Source: VFMC01 sp044238435 (lineage in GTDB: Bacteria > Actinomycetota > Acidimicrobiia > Acidimicrobiales > Ilumatobacteraceae). From it: DNA of 64,000 bases. The position numbers and the translations under genes are program-made. The notes under the pieces are model-generated. The model saw only the letters and a list, made by a program, of their open reading frames with translations. It had not been told where the DNA came from and did not search any database. The stretch's first letter is position 1. Each line of letters opens with the position of its first letter. Location of the stretch: positions 3,786 to 67,785 of the forward strand of contig JBIIDH010000005.1 in NCBI GenBank assembly GCA_044238435.1. The letters run 5' to 3'. This document shows, piece after piece, positions 43,098 through 50,438 of the stretch.

Positions 43098-44636
43098 TCA
43101 GGCGAATTCGTCGGGCAGCTCGGCTTTGCGCCGGGCGATGAAGTCGAGCAGTTCGGCATCGATGGCGTCGTCGATGGCGGGCGCCTCGTACTCGGCGAGG
43201 CGCCGCTTCCAGAGGGCGTTGGCACGCTGGGCGGCGTCGAGGCCACCTTCTTCGATCCACTGCTCGTAGCTGGCGTTGTCGGCCGTGTCGCTGCGGTAGA
43301 AGGCGGTCTCGAAGTTCTGGAGCGTGTGGTTGGTGCCGAGGAAGTGCTGGCCCGGCTCGTTCTCGTGGAACGCCGACATGGCCTGCGCGTTCTCGCTGAT
43401 GTCGAGCCCACGAGCGAAGGTGGTCATCATGCCGAGTTGGTCGTGGTCGAGGATGAACTTCTCGTAGCCGATGGCCAGGCCACCCTCCAGCCAGCCGGCG
43501 GCGTGGAGCACGAAGTTCACCCCACCCATCACCGTGGGCAGCAGCGTGGCGGCGCTCTCGTAAGCGGCCTGTGCGTCGGGCAGCTTCGATGCCGTGAGCG
43601 ACCCGCCGGATCGGAAGGGCACACCGAGGCGGCGGGCCAGCGCAGCCATGGTGTACAGCACGATGGCGGGCTCGGGGGTGCCGAACGTGGGGGCACCGGT
43701 CTGCATGCTCATCGAGCTGGCGAACGACCCGAGGATGACCGGTGCGCCGGGCCGGATGAGTTGCGTGAACGTCATCCCTGCGAGCGCCTCGGCCAGGGTC
43801 TGGGCGCACACACCGGCCGAGGTGCTGGGCGCCATCGCCCCGGCCAGGATGAACGGGGTGATGATGGTGGCCTGGTTGTTGCGGGCGTAGCACTCGGCGG
43901 CCGCCAGCATCGTGCCGTCCCACACCAGCGGCGACGAGGCGTTGATGAGGCTGGTCATCACCGTGCGATCGCGCAGGTCGCCACCGAAGGCGATGCGAGC
44001 GAGATCCACGCTGTCCTGGGCGCGTTCGCCGGCCGTGACCGACCCCATGAAGGGCTTGTCGCTGAAGCGGATGTGGGCGTACACCATGTCGAGGTGGCGC
44101 TTGCTCACAGGCACGTCCACCGGCTCGCACACGGTGCCACCCGAGTGGTGCAGGTAGGGCGAGACGTAGGCGAGCTTCACGAAGTTCTGGAAGTCGGCCA
44201 GGGTGGCGTAGCGGCGGCCCTGGTCGAGGTCGTGAACGAACGGCGAGCCGTAGTTCGGGGCGAACACCGTGTGCTTGCCACCGATCTCGACGTTGTTCTC
44301 CGGATTGCGTGCGTGCTGGGTGTACTGGGCCGGGGCCGACGCCTGCACGATGCTGCGGCACAGCCCGCGGGGGAAGCGCACCCGGGTGCCCTGCACGTCG
44401 GCGCCTGCCGCAGCGAACACCGGCAGCGCCGACGGGTAGTCGCGGATCTCGACACCGATCTCGGAGAGGATCGCCTCGGCGTTGTCCTCGATGATCGCCA
44501 GACCCTCCTCGCTGACGATCTCGTAGGGCTGCATCGTGCGGGTGATGTACGTGACGCGCTCGACGGCGTGCGCAGCTCGCATCGCCTGGCGGGCGGCACG
44601 GCCCCCGCTGCGGCGCGAGGTGGTGGGCTCACTCAT
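43098..44636 (-). CDS. MttB-family corrinoid methyltransferase, non-pyrrolysine (MtgB-type)
   Basis: This 512-residue member of the trimethylamine methyltransferase superfamily (COG5598) is read through without any in-frame amber codon, so it lacks pyrrolysine. Non-Pyl members such as MtgB move a methyl group from quaternary amines (glycine betaine, proline betaine, carnitine) to Co(I) of a corrinoid protein. Recognisable blocks are VSPYLHHSGGTVCEPVDVPVSKRHL, FIL-AGAMAPSTSAG, SASSMSMQTGAPTFGTPE-like sequence, and the C-terminal GLAIGYEKFILDHDQLGMM. Its partner corrinoid protein, reactivase and THF methyltransferase are in the same operon. The ATG overlaps the stop of the reactivase gene (ATGA). 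Confidence 0.9.
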   Translation of the reverse strand: MSEPTTSRRSGGRAARQAMRAAHAVERVTYITRTMQPYEIVSEEGLAIIEDNAEAILSEIGVEIRDYPSALPVFAAAGADVQGTRVRFPRGLCRSIVQASAPAQYTQHARNPENNVEIGGKHTVFAPNYGSPFVHDLDQGRRYATLADFQNFVKLAYVSPYLHHSGGTVCEPVDVPVSKRHLDMVYAHIRFSDKPFMGSVTAGERAQDSVDLARIAFGGDLRDRTVMTSLINASSPLVWDGTMLAAAECYARNNQATIITPFILAGAMAPSTSAGVCAQTLAEALAGMTFTQLIRPGAPVILGSFASSMSMQTGAPTFGTPEPAIVLYTMAALARRLGVPFRSGGSLTASKLPDAQAAYESAATLLPTVMGGVNFVLHAAGWLEGGLAIGYEKFILDHDQLGMMTTFARGLDISENAQAMSAFHENEPGQHFLGTNHTLQNFETAFYRSDTADNASYEQWIEEGGLDAAQRANALWKRRLAEYEAPAIDDAIDAELLDFIARRKAELPDEFA

Positions 44637-46699
44637 GGTTGGCCTCCTACGGTGACGGTGCTGCTGGTGTCGTCGACGGGTCCGGCGCTCGCGCGGCGGC
44701 GACGGCGACCCCGGTCGGCCTGATCGCCACCTGCCGACTCGATGCGCTCGGGCAGGGTGACGACGGCGCCGAGGTGAGGGCTGGGCGCCGTCTTGTGGGG
44801 GAAGGCCATCGCCTCGACGAACAGTTGCTGGAACTGCGGCTCGGTGGCGGTCTCGATCTTCACCACGCCACGCACGGCAGTTTCCATCTCGCGCCGGGCG
44901 GCGAGCGACAGCAGTGCTCGCGCCGCGCCCACACCGGCGGCGTTGCCGACCGAACGCACCGACTCGACCGGGCAGTCGGGCACGAGGCCCAGCACCAGTG
45001 CGTACAGCGGGTCGATGTGCGCACCGAACGCACCGGCCAGACGGATGTCGCGCACCTCGGTGAGACCGGCGTGGCCGATGAGCAGATCGATGCCGGCGCG
45101 CAGGGCCGCCTTGGCCAACTGGATGGCCCGCACGTCGTTCTGGGTGATGCTCAGCGTGACCGTATCGGTGTGGTGGACGACATAGCGGAAGGTGCGGCCG
45201 TCGGCCACCACCCGCGGCGTGCGCTCGGCGAGCGAGCCCTGCACCACGCCGTCGGTGTCGATGACGCCGGCGAGGTACATCTCGGCGATCACCTCGATGA
45301 TGCCCGAACCGCAGATGCCCGAGATGTCGAGGTGGGCGACCGACTCGGCGAACTCGGGGTCGTCGCTCCAGAGGTCGCTGCCGATGACCTTGAACCGGGG
45401 CTCGAGCGTGACACGGTCGATGCGCACCCGTTCGATGGCGCCGGCGGTGGCGCGCTGTCCGCAGCTCAACTGGGCGCCTTCGAACGCCGGCCCGGTGGGG
45501 CTGGATGCGGCGAACTGCCGGATGTGGTCGCCCAGCACGATCTCGGCGTTGGTACCCACATCGACCACCAACTGGGTGGTGGCGGAGCGGTGCGGCCCTT
45601 CGGCCAGCACGACGGCGGCGGTGTCGGCGCCGACGTGGCCGGCGATGCACGGGCCCACGTACACGCGGGCGTGGGGGAGTGGCAGATCGAGGTCGAGGGC
45701 CGGCAGCTGCACGGCTTCGGCAGTGGCCAGCGTGAAGGGAGCCTGGCCGAGCGGCGTGGGGTCGATACCCAACAGCAGGTGGTGCATGATCGGGTTGCCC
45801 ACCAACACCACTTCGAGCACGTGGCCGTGGTCGACGCCCGACTGCTCGACGAGTTCGGCGATGAGGTCGACCAGTGCGCCCCGCACCGACTGGGTGAGCT
45901 GCTCGTCGCCGCCCGGGTTCATCATCACGTACGACACCCGACTCATCAGGTCTTCGCCGAACCGGATCTGCGGGTTCATCCGCCCGGCCGACGCCAGTAC
46001 CTCACCGCTGGCCAGGTCGCACAGGTGGCCGGCGATGGTGGTGGAGCCGATGTCGACGGCGATGCCACCGATGCGGTCGACGAAGCCGGGCCACACGGCA
46101 ACGACCTGGCCGGCTGCGTCGTCGTCGCTGCGGCGAACCGCCACCGTCGCGGCACGGTCCTGGCCGGCGAACGCCCGGTGCACCTGGCGCAGCGCGGCAG
46201 GCGAGAGGCGGTCGACGGTGCGCTGGTAGACGGTGGCGAGCTGCTCGATGACGAGGTCGCTCATGCTCTCGGCATCGCCGAGCACACTGGGCGGAAGTTC
46301 GATGTAGGCCAGCGACACGGCCGGGTCGAGCACCACATCGTCGAGCGCCAACGCCTTGCGCACGACGGGTCGGTGCACCTGGCTCTCGGGCGGCACGTCG
46401 ACCACCACGTCGCCGGCCACCAGCGCACAGCAGCCGAGCCGCCGGTCGTCGGCCAGGCCGCGCCGTTCGCGGTAGCGCGCCTCGGTCTCGGTGAACGGGC
46501 TGACCGAGGTGGCATCGACGTCGATGGCCCACTTGGCGAAGTTGCCCTCCTCCACCGTCACCTGGCACCGGCCGCAGATACCGCGACCGCCGCACACCGA
46601 GTCGAGGTCGACACCCATCTCGCGCGCCGCGGCGAGCAGGGTGGTGCCCGGCTCGGCCTGGCCGACGAGACCTGACGGGGTGAAGACGATGCGCGGCAT
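44633..46699 (-). CDS. RACo-like reductive activator of corrinoid proteins ([2Fe-2S] + ASKHA ATPase)
   Basis: This 688-residue protein has an N-terminal ferredoxin domain with Cys36-x5-Cys42-x2-Cys45 and Cys90, the plant-type [2Fe-2S] pattern. It is followed by an ASKHA ATPase with VDIGSTTIAGHL (phosphate 1), VVDVGTNAEIVLG (phosphate 2) and DISGICGSGIIEVIAEM (adenosine). RACo-type enzymes reduce inactive Co(II) to Co(I) using ATP. The C-terminal 30 residues are disordered and contain a run of six arginines. The start at 46699 is chosen because upstream sequence lies in the preceding gene. It sits between the THF methyltransferase and the MttB-like gene, as expected for a dedicated reactivase. 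Confidence 0.9.
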   Translation of the reverse strand: MPRIVFTPSGLVGQAEPGTTLLAAAREMGVDLDSVCGGRGICGRCQVTVEEGNFAKWAIDVDATSVSPFTETEARYRERRGLADDRRLGCCALVAGDVVVDVPPESQVHRPVVRKALALDDVVLDPAVSLAYIELPPSVLGDAESMSDLVIEQLATVYQRTVDRLSPAALRQVHRAFAGQDRAATVAVRRSDDDAAGQVVAVWPGFVDRIGGIAVDIGSTTIAGHLCDLASGEVLASAGRMNPQIRFGEDLMSRVSYVMMNPGGDEQLTQSVRGALVDLIAELVEQSGVDHGHVLEVVLVGNPIMHHLLLGIDPTPLGQAPFTLATAEAVQLPALDLDLPLPHARVYVGPCIAGHVGADTAAVVLAEGPHRSATTQLVVDVGTNAEIVLGDHIRQFAASSPTGPAFEGAQLSCGQRATAGAIERVRIDRVTLEPRFKVIGSDLWSDDPEFAESVAHLDISGICGSGIIEVIAEMYLAGVIDTDGVVQGSLAERTPRVVADGRTFRYVVHHTDTVTLSITQNDVRAIQLAKAALRAGIDLLIGHAGLTEVRDIRLAGAFGAHIDPLYALVLGLVPDCPVESVRSVGNAAGVGAARALLSLAARREMETAVRGVVKIETATEPQFQQLFVEAMAFPHKTAPSPHLGAVVTLPERIESAGGDQADRGRRRRRASAGPVDDTSSTVTVGGQP

Positions 46700-46709
46700 C
46701 AGTGGGTCC

Positions 46710-47615
46710 TCAGCCGCGGTTGCGGCGGCGGCCGCCCTCGGCGCGTCCCTCGCGGGCTCCACCTGCGGCGTTGGGGTCGCGGTTGGCCTTGATCCAGGCG
46801 TAACAGTCGCGGTCGTTGCCCATCAGCACGTCGGCGGCCATGATGGCCGACTTCACTTCGGGGTGCATCGGGTTCATGATGGCCGACGACATCCCGTTCG
46901 ACATCGCCATCGACAGGAAGGTGCCGGTGATGGCGTTGCGGTTGGGCAGACCGAAGCTCACGTTCGAGGCGCCGCAGGTGGTGTTGACGCCGAGTTCCTC
47001 CACCAGCCGGCGCAGCAGCGCGAACACCTGGCGGCCGGCCGTGCCCATGGCACCGATGGGCATCACCAGCGGGTCGACCACCACGTCGTGGGCGGGGATG
47101 CCGTAGTCGGCGGCGCGCTGCACGATGCGCTTGGCCACCTCGAACCGCACGTTCGGGTCTTCACTGATGCCGGTCTCGTCGTTGCTGATGGCCACCACGG
47201 CGGCGCCGTACTTGGCCACGAGCGGCAGCACGCGGTCCATGACCTCGGCCTCACCGGTGACTGAGTTGACGAGCGCCTTGCCCTTGTACACGGCGAGGCC
47301 GGCCTCGAGCGCCTCGATGATCGACGAGTCGATCGACAGCGGCACATCGGTGATCGACTGCACGAGCTGCACGGCGCGGGCCAGCAGCGCCGGCTCGTCG
47401 GCCAGCGGGATGCCGGCGTTCACGTCGAGCATCTGCGCCCCGGCCTCCACCTGAGCGAGGGCATCGGCCTCGACCCGGCTGAAGTCGCCGTTCTTCATCT
47501 CCTCCGCCAGCAGCTTGCGCCCGGTGGGGTTGATGCGCTCGCCGATCATCACGAACGGGCGGTCGTGTCCGATGACGACCTCTTTCGTGGCGCTGCTGAT
47601 GATGGTGTCGGTCAT
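46710..47615 (-). CDS. Methyltetrahydrofolate:corrinoid methyltransferase (MtgA/MtvA-like, pterin-binding domain)
   Basis: This 301-residue protein has the dihydropteroate-synthase-like barrel: MIGERINPTGRK, QMLDVNAG, PLSIDSSIIEALEAGL, ALVNSVTGE, VVAISNDETG and VVDPLVMPIGA. It would transfer the methyl from methylated corrinoid to THF. After the barrel comes a Gly/Arg-rich tail (AAGGAREGRAEGGRRRNRG) not usual in the family. The ATG overlaps the stop of the small upstream gene (ATGA). Confidence 0.9.
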   Translation of the reverse strand: MTDTIISSATKEVVIGHDRPFVMIGERINPTGRKLLAEEMKNGDFSRVEADALAQVEAGAQMLDVNAGIPLADEPALLARAVQLVQSITDVPLSIDSSIIEALEAGLAVYKGKALVNSVTGEAEVMDRVLPLVAKYGAAVVAISNDETGISEDPNVRFEVAKRIVQRAADYGIPAHDVVVDPLVMPIGAMGTAGRQVFALLRRLVEELGVNTTCGASNVSFGLPNRNAITGTFLSMAMSNGMSSAIMNPMHPEVKSAIMAADVLMGNDRDCYAWIKANRDPNAAGGAREGRAEGGRRRNRG

Positions 47616-47959
47616 GACGTGACGTCCTCTGTCTGGTCGTTCGAGGGGGTGAGTGGGTCCCAGCCACCGTTGGTGACCAGGGTGTTGAGGCGCTCGTTGG
47701 TGAACTCGCGCTCGATGTTCTCGGCGGTGGTGGCGACGCATTCGGCCACGTCGCCGACGATGGAGTGGCTGGTGCGCCGCCACTCGCCCACGTACTCCTG
47801 GGCGGTCTTCTTGCCGGCCACCATGGCGGCACGGTCGATGGCCTTCTGGAAGCGGTGGGGGAGGATGATCTGGTGGCGCTCGGCGCCGAGGCGCCCGTTC
47901 ACCTGCGCCGGGATGTCGCGCCACATGATGATGACGAGTTCGTTCACGTTGCGGGGCAT
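47612..47959 (-). CDS. Small conserved protein of the corrinoid operon (possible PF13769-type)
   Basis: This 115-residue soluble protein contains VIIMWRDIPAQVNGRLGAERHQIILPHRFQKAIDRAAMVAGKKTA in its first half, which reads like a small beta-alpha fold, followed by a helical C-terminus. It resembles the small family generically labelled 'virulence factor' that I recall next to DUF1638 and corrinoid methyltransferase genes in marine alphaproteobacteria; this is from memory and needs checking. It overlaps the methyltransferase start by four bases and starts one base after the DUF1638 stop, so it is an integral member of the operon. Function unknown. Confidence 0.7.
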   Translation of the reverse strand: MPRNVNELVIIMWRDIPAQVNGRLGAERHQIILPHRFQKAIDRAAMVAGKKTAQEYVGEWRRTSHSIVGDVAECVATTAENIEREFTNERLNTLVTNGGWDPLTPSNDQTEDVTS

Positions 47960-47960
47960 G

Positions 47961-48614
47961 TCAGGCGGCCTCCTCGGCAGGGTGCGGACGCAGCGCGACC
48001 GCGACGGAGTGGGTGAACGGCTCGAGGCCGGTGTCGTGGTGCTCGAAGCGCAGACCCAGTCGCTCGGCTGCGGCGCGGCCTGCGGCGAGCACGGTGTCGT
48101 CGGCGCGCTGGGTGAGCAGCAGCACGCGGGTGTAGTGCCCGAAGTACGCGTCGCGCAGCTGTGGGTGACGGTCGAGGCCGAGGCCTTCCCACACCAGCGC
48201 ATCGAAGTGCTTGGCGAGGAAGTCGGTGAGGAAGAACGTGCCGAGCTCGGCCTCGTGCATCGAGGCGAACGTGTCGACGCCAGCGAAGAACGCGTAGCAG
48301 TGATCGCCGGGGAGGCGACGGATGTGCGGCATCTCGGCCAGCAGGGCGTCGATGCCACCACCGGTGCCGCAATCGGCGTAGCCCAGCAGCACCGGGCGTG
48401 CATCCGGCGTGTCGGCGTTGCGTTCGACCAGCGCGCCACGAACAGCGTCGACGATGCGCTCGGGCCGGTTGTGGAGCGGCGCGGGGAGGTACGCCACATC
48501 GACCGCGTCGGTGAGACCGTTCGCAGCGAGCACGGCTCGGAGTTCTGCCACCAGCGCACCGCAGGCCACGATCAGCGGCCGCGACGCCGCCGGTTCGGGC
48601 GCGGCGGCGCTCAT
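47961..48614 (-). CDS. DUF1638 family protein
   Basis: This is a 217-residue cytosolic protein. The segments PLIVACGALVAELRAVL, VLLGYADCGTGGGIDALLAEMP, DHCYAFFAGVDTF and GTFFLTDFLAKHFDALVWEGLGLDRHPQLRD match DUF1638. Its conserved Cys and His residues (CGAL, ADCGTGG, DHCY) look suited to metal or cofactor binding. The family commonly neighbours corrinoid methyltransferase genes and is probably an accessory to them, but no reaction is known. It sits seven bases after the corrinoid protein gene. Confidence 0.82.
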   Translation of the reverse strand: MSAAAPEPAASRPLIVACGALVAELRAVLAANGLTDAVDVAYLPAPLHNRPERIVDAVRGALVERNADTPDARPVLLGYADCGTGGGIDALLAEMPHIRRLPGDHCYAFFAGVDTFASMHEAELGTFFLTDFLAKHFDALVWEGLGLDRHPQLRDAYFGHYTRVLLLTQRADDTVLAAGRAAAERLGLRFEHHDTGLEPFTHSVAVALRPHPAEEAA

Positions 48615-48621
48615 GACGCGG

Positions 48622-49338
48622 TCAGACCGACGGGCCGGGGGGCTCGACGCGGCCACGCCGCGCCTGCACGAACGACTTCGCGGTCTCGGCGGCGATGGCT
48701 GCGTCGCGGCAGTAGGCGTCGGCGCCGATGGCGGCACCGAACTCTTCGTTCAGGGGGGCGCCTCCGACGAGCACGATGTACTTCTCGCGCAGGCCGCGCT
48801 CGACGAGGGTGTCGATGACCACCTTCATGTACGGCATCGTGGTGGTGAGCAGCGCCGACATGCCGAGGATGTCGGGCTTGTGCTCCTCGAGCGCCGCGAG
48901 GAACTCGTCGGCGTCGGTGTTGATGCCGAGGTCGACCACTTCGAAGCCGGCGCCTTCGAGCATCATCGCGACGAGGTTCTTGCCGATGTCGTGGATGTCG
49001 CCCTTCACCGTCCCGATGACGACCTTGCCGATGGGCTCGGCGCCGGTCTCGGCAAGCAGCGGCCGCAGGATCTCCATGCCGGCCTTCATCGCGTTGGCCG
49101 ACAGCAGCACTTCGGGCACGAACAAGATGCCGTCGCGGAAGTCGATGCCGACGATGCGCATGCCCTCGACGAGGGCGTCGTTCAGCACCTTGTCGGGGCC
49201 CCAGCCACGGTCGAGCAGGATCGTGGTGCCCTCGACGATCTCGGGGCCGAGGCCGTCGTAGAGATCTTCGTGCATCTGCGTGACGAGCTCGTCGTCGGAC
49301 AGCGTGGCGAGATCGAGGTCGTCATTCGCATCGGTCAT
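48622..49338 (-). CDS. Corrinoid (cobalamin-binding) protein, MtgC/MttC-like
   Basis: This 238-residue methyl carrier has an N-terminal four-helix cap (LVTQMHEDLYDGLGPEIVEGTTILLDRGWGPDKVLNDALVEGMRIVG). The B12-binding Rossmann domain follows, with Asp114-x-His116-x2-Gly119 (GDIHDIGKN), where His116 is the lower cobalt ligand. The usual Ser-x-Leu (GMSALLTTT) and Gly-Gly (LVGGAPLNEEFG) motifs are present. It accepts methyl from the MttB-like enzyme and donates it to the MtgA-like enzyme. It is the first gene of the seven-gene operon, with Shine-Dalgarno AAGGAA before the ATG. Confidence 0.93.
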   Translation of the reverse strand: MTDANDDLDLATLSDDELVTQMHEDLYDGLGPEIVEGTTILLDRGWGPDKVLNDALVEGMRIVGIDFRDGILFVPEVLLSANAMKAGMEILRPLLAETGAEPIGKVVIGTVKGDIHDIGKNLVAMMLEGAGFEVVDLGINTDADEFLAALEEHKPDILGMSALLTTTMPYMKVVIDTLVERGLREKYIVLVGGAPLNEEFGAAIGADAYCRDAAIAAETAKSFVQARRGRVEPPGPSV

Positions 49339-49407
49339 GGTGATTCCTTCGCACGTCGGGATCGGTGGGCACGCTCCTGGTACGGAGACTCCCGGGTGTG
49401 TTCCACG

Positions 49408-49426
49408 ATGCGGAAACTATCCGCAT
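49408..49426. promoter_or_regulatory. Inverted repeat upstream of the corrinoid operon, candidate operator
   Basis: ATGCGGA (49408-49414) and TCCGCAT (49420-49426) form a perfect inverted repeat with a five-base centre, about 70 bp upstream of the corrinoid protein ATG. A second, overlapping pair is GTTCC…GGAAAC (49400-49417). On the minus strand the repeat contains TAGTTT, a possible -10. One of the three island regulators may bind here. The rest of the 49339-49523 gap shows nothing else recognisable. Confidence 0.5.
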
Positions 49427-49523
49427 GGTGAAACGCTAGCAGGTGTGATCGTCCGGATCGAAGCGATCGGTGCACTGTTCGCGAACCGTGGTCGACGGGC
49501 CGTTCGGGGTGGCGATCGGTGGG

Positions 49524-50438
49524 TCAGCGAGCGTCGCGTACTGCGGCGAGATGATCGGCGAATACCGCGGTGTCCATGAGAGAGCGGCACCGCTCGAAGC
49601 GCCCGACGGCGTAGGCCCAGAAGTCGTCGGCCGGGTTGTCGTTCACGTGCTGGATCACACCCCACAGCGTCCACAGCAGATCGCAGAGCGCCTTGTACAG
49701 CACCATGCGGCCCATCTGCTCGGCGGGCGGTTCGGCACCGAAGTAGCCGCGCAGCAGCGCCGCGTCCTGGTCGGTCGTGAACCCACCCTCCACCGACAGG
49801 TCGCCGAGGTCCCACATCGGGTCGTTGTTGCCCGCGTACTCGTAGTCGATCACGTACATGCGCTCGCCCGTGTCGAGGAAGTTCTCGCACAGTGGGTCGC
49901 AGTGCGACGGCACCAGGGCGACCGGATGCGCCTCGAGCGCGGCGCGGGCCGCAGCAGCCTGCCGTTCGGCCTCGGCGTAGCCGATTGGCAGCGTGGCACC
50001 TTTTGCGGCGAGCAATGCCTTGTACTCGTCGATCATCGGGAACAGCGTGAAGTCGGTGGCAAACGGGGCGGCGGTGGTGTGCAGTCGTCGGAACGCAGCG
50101 CCGGCACGCGCCGTGGCGGCGAGGTCGGTGAACCGATCTGCATCCATGGTGACGGCGCCCTCGACGAAACGGGTGACCATCAGTCCGTCGGTGTCGTCGA
50201 AGAACACCACCTCGGCGTTCACCCCGGCCGCTGCCGCTGAACGTGCAGCCACGGCCTCGGCGCGGCGATCGATGTACTCGCTGGTGCCGGCCCCGGGGAT
50301 GCGCAGCACGAACCGCACACCGTCGCGTTCGACGAGGTGGTTCACGTTGGTGAGACCCTTCAGTCGGGTGGTGGGTGAATCGGCGGCGAAACCGGCACGC
50401 ACGAGTGCGGCGGCGAGTTCGTGGTCGACGGTGCTCAT
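49524..50438 (-). CDS. Choline/ethanolamine-kinase-like phosphotransferase (APH fold)
   Basis: This 304-residue protein has the LicA/choline-kinase pattern: GLTNVNHLVERDGVRFVLRIPG near the N-terminus, the catalytic SHCDPLCENFLDTG (usual HxDxxxxN), and VIDYEYAGNNDPMWDLGDLSVE. Such enzymes phosphorylate choline, ethanolamine or related amino alcohols. Its ATG overlaps the stop of the FAD-GcvT gene upstream (ATGA), tying it to methylamine catabolism. Phosphorylation of an imported choline-type compound is plausible. An aminoglycoside-phosphotransferase function is unlikely from context. Confidence 0.82.
   Translation of the reverse strand: MSTVDHELAAALVRAGFAADSPTTRLKGLTNVNHLVERDGVRFVLRIPGAGTSEYIDRRAEAVAARSAAAAGVNAEVVFFDDTDGLMVTRFVEGAVTMDADRFTDLAATARAGAAFRRLHTTAAPFATDFTLFPMIDEYKALLAAKGATLPIGYAEAERQAAAARAALEAHPVALVPSHCDPLCENFLDTGERMYVIDYEYAGNNDPMWDLGDLSVEGGFTTDQDAALLRGYFGAEPPAEQMGRMVLYKALCDLLWTLWGVIQHVNDNPADDFWAYAVGRFERCRSLMDTAVFADHLAAVRDAR

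Noticed and set aside
43098..44636. Pyrrolysine-containing trimethylamine methyltransferase
   Set aside because: The reading frame is complete without any in-frame TAG and no pyl genes are seen, so it belongs to the non-pyrrolysine MttB group.
49339..49523. Cobalamin riboswitch before the corrinoid operon
   Set aside because: No B12-box-like sequence or matching fold could be found; only inverted repeats are present.
49524..50438. Aminoglycoside resistance phosphotransferase
   Set aside because: The fold is shared, but the sequence pattern and the operon context fit the choline/ethanolamine kinase group better.
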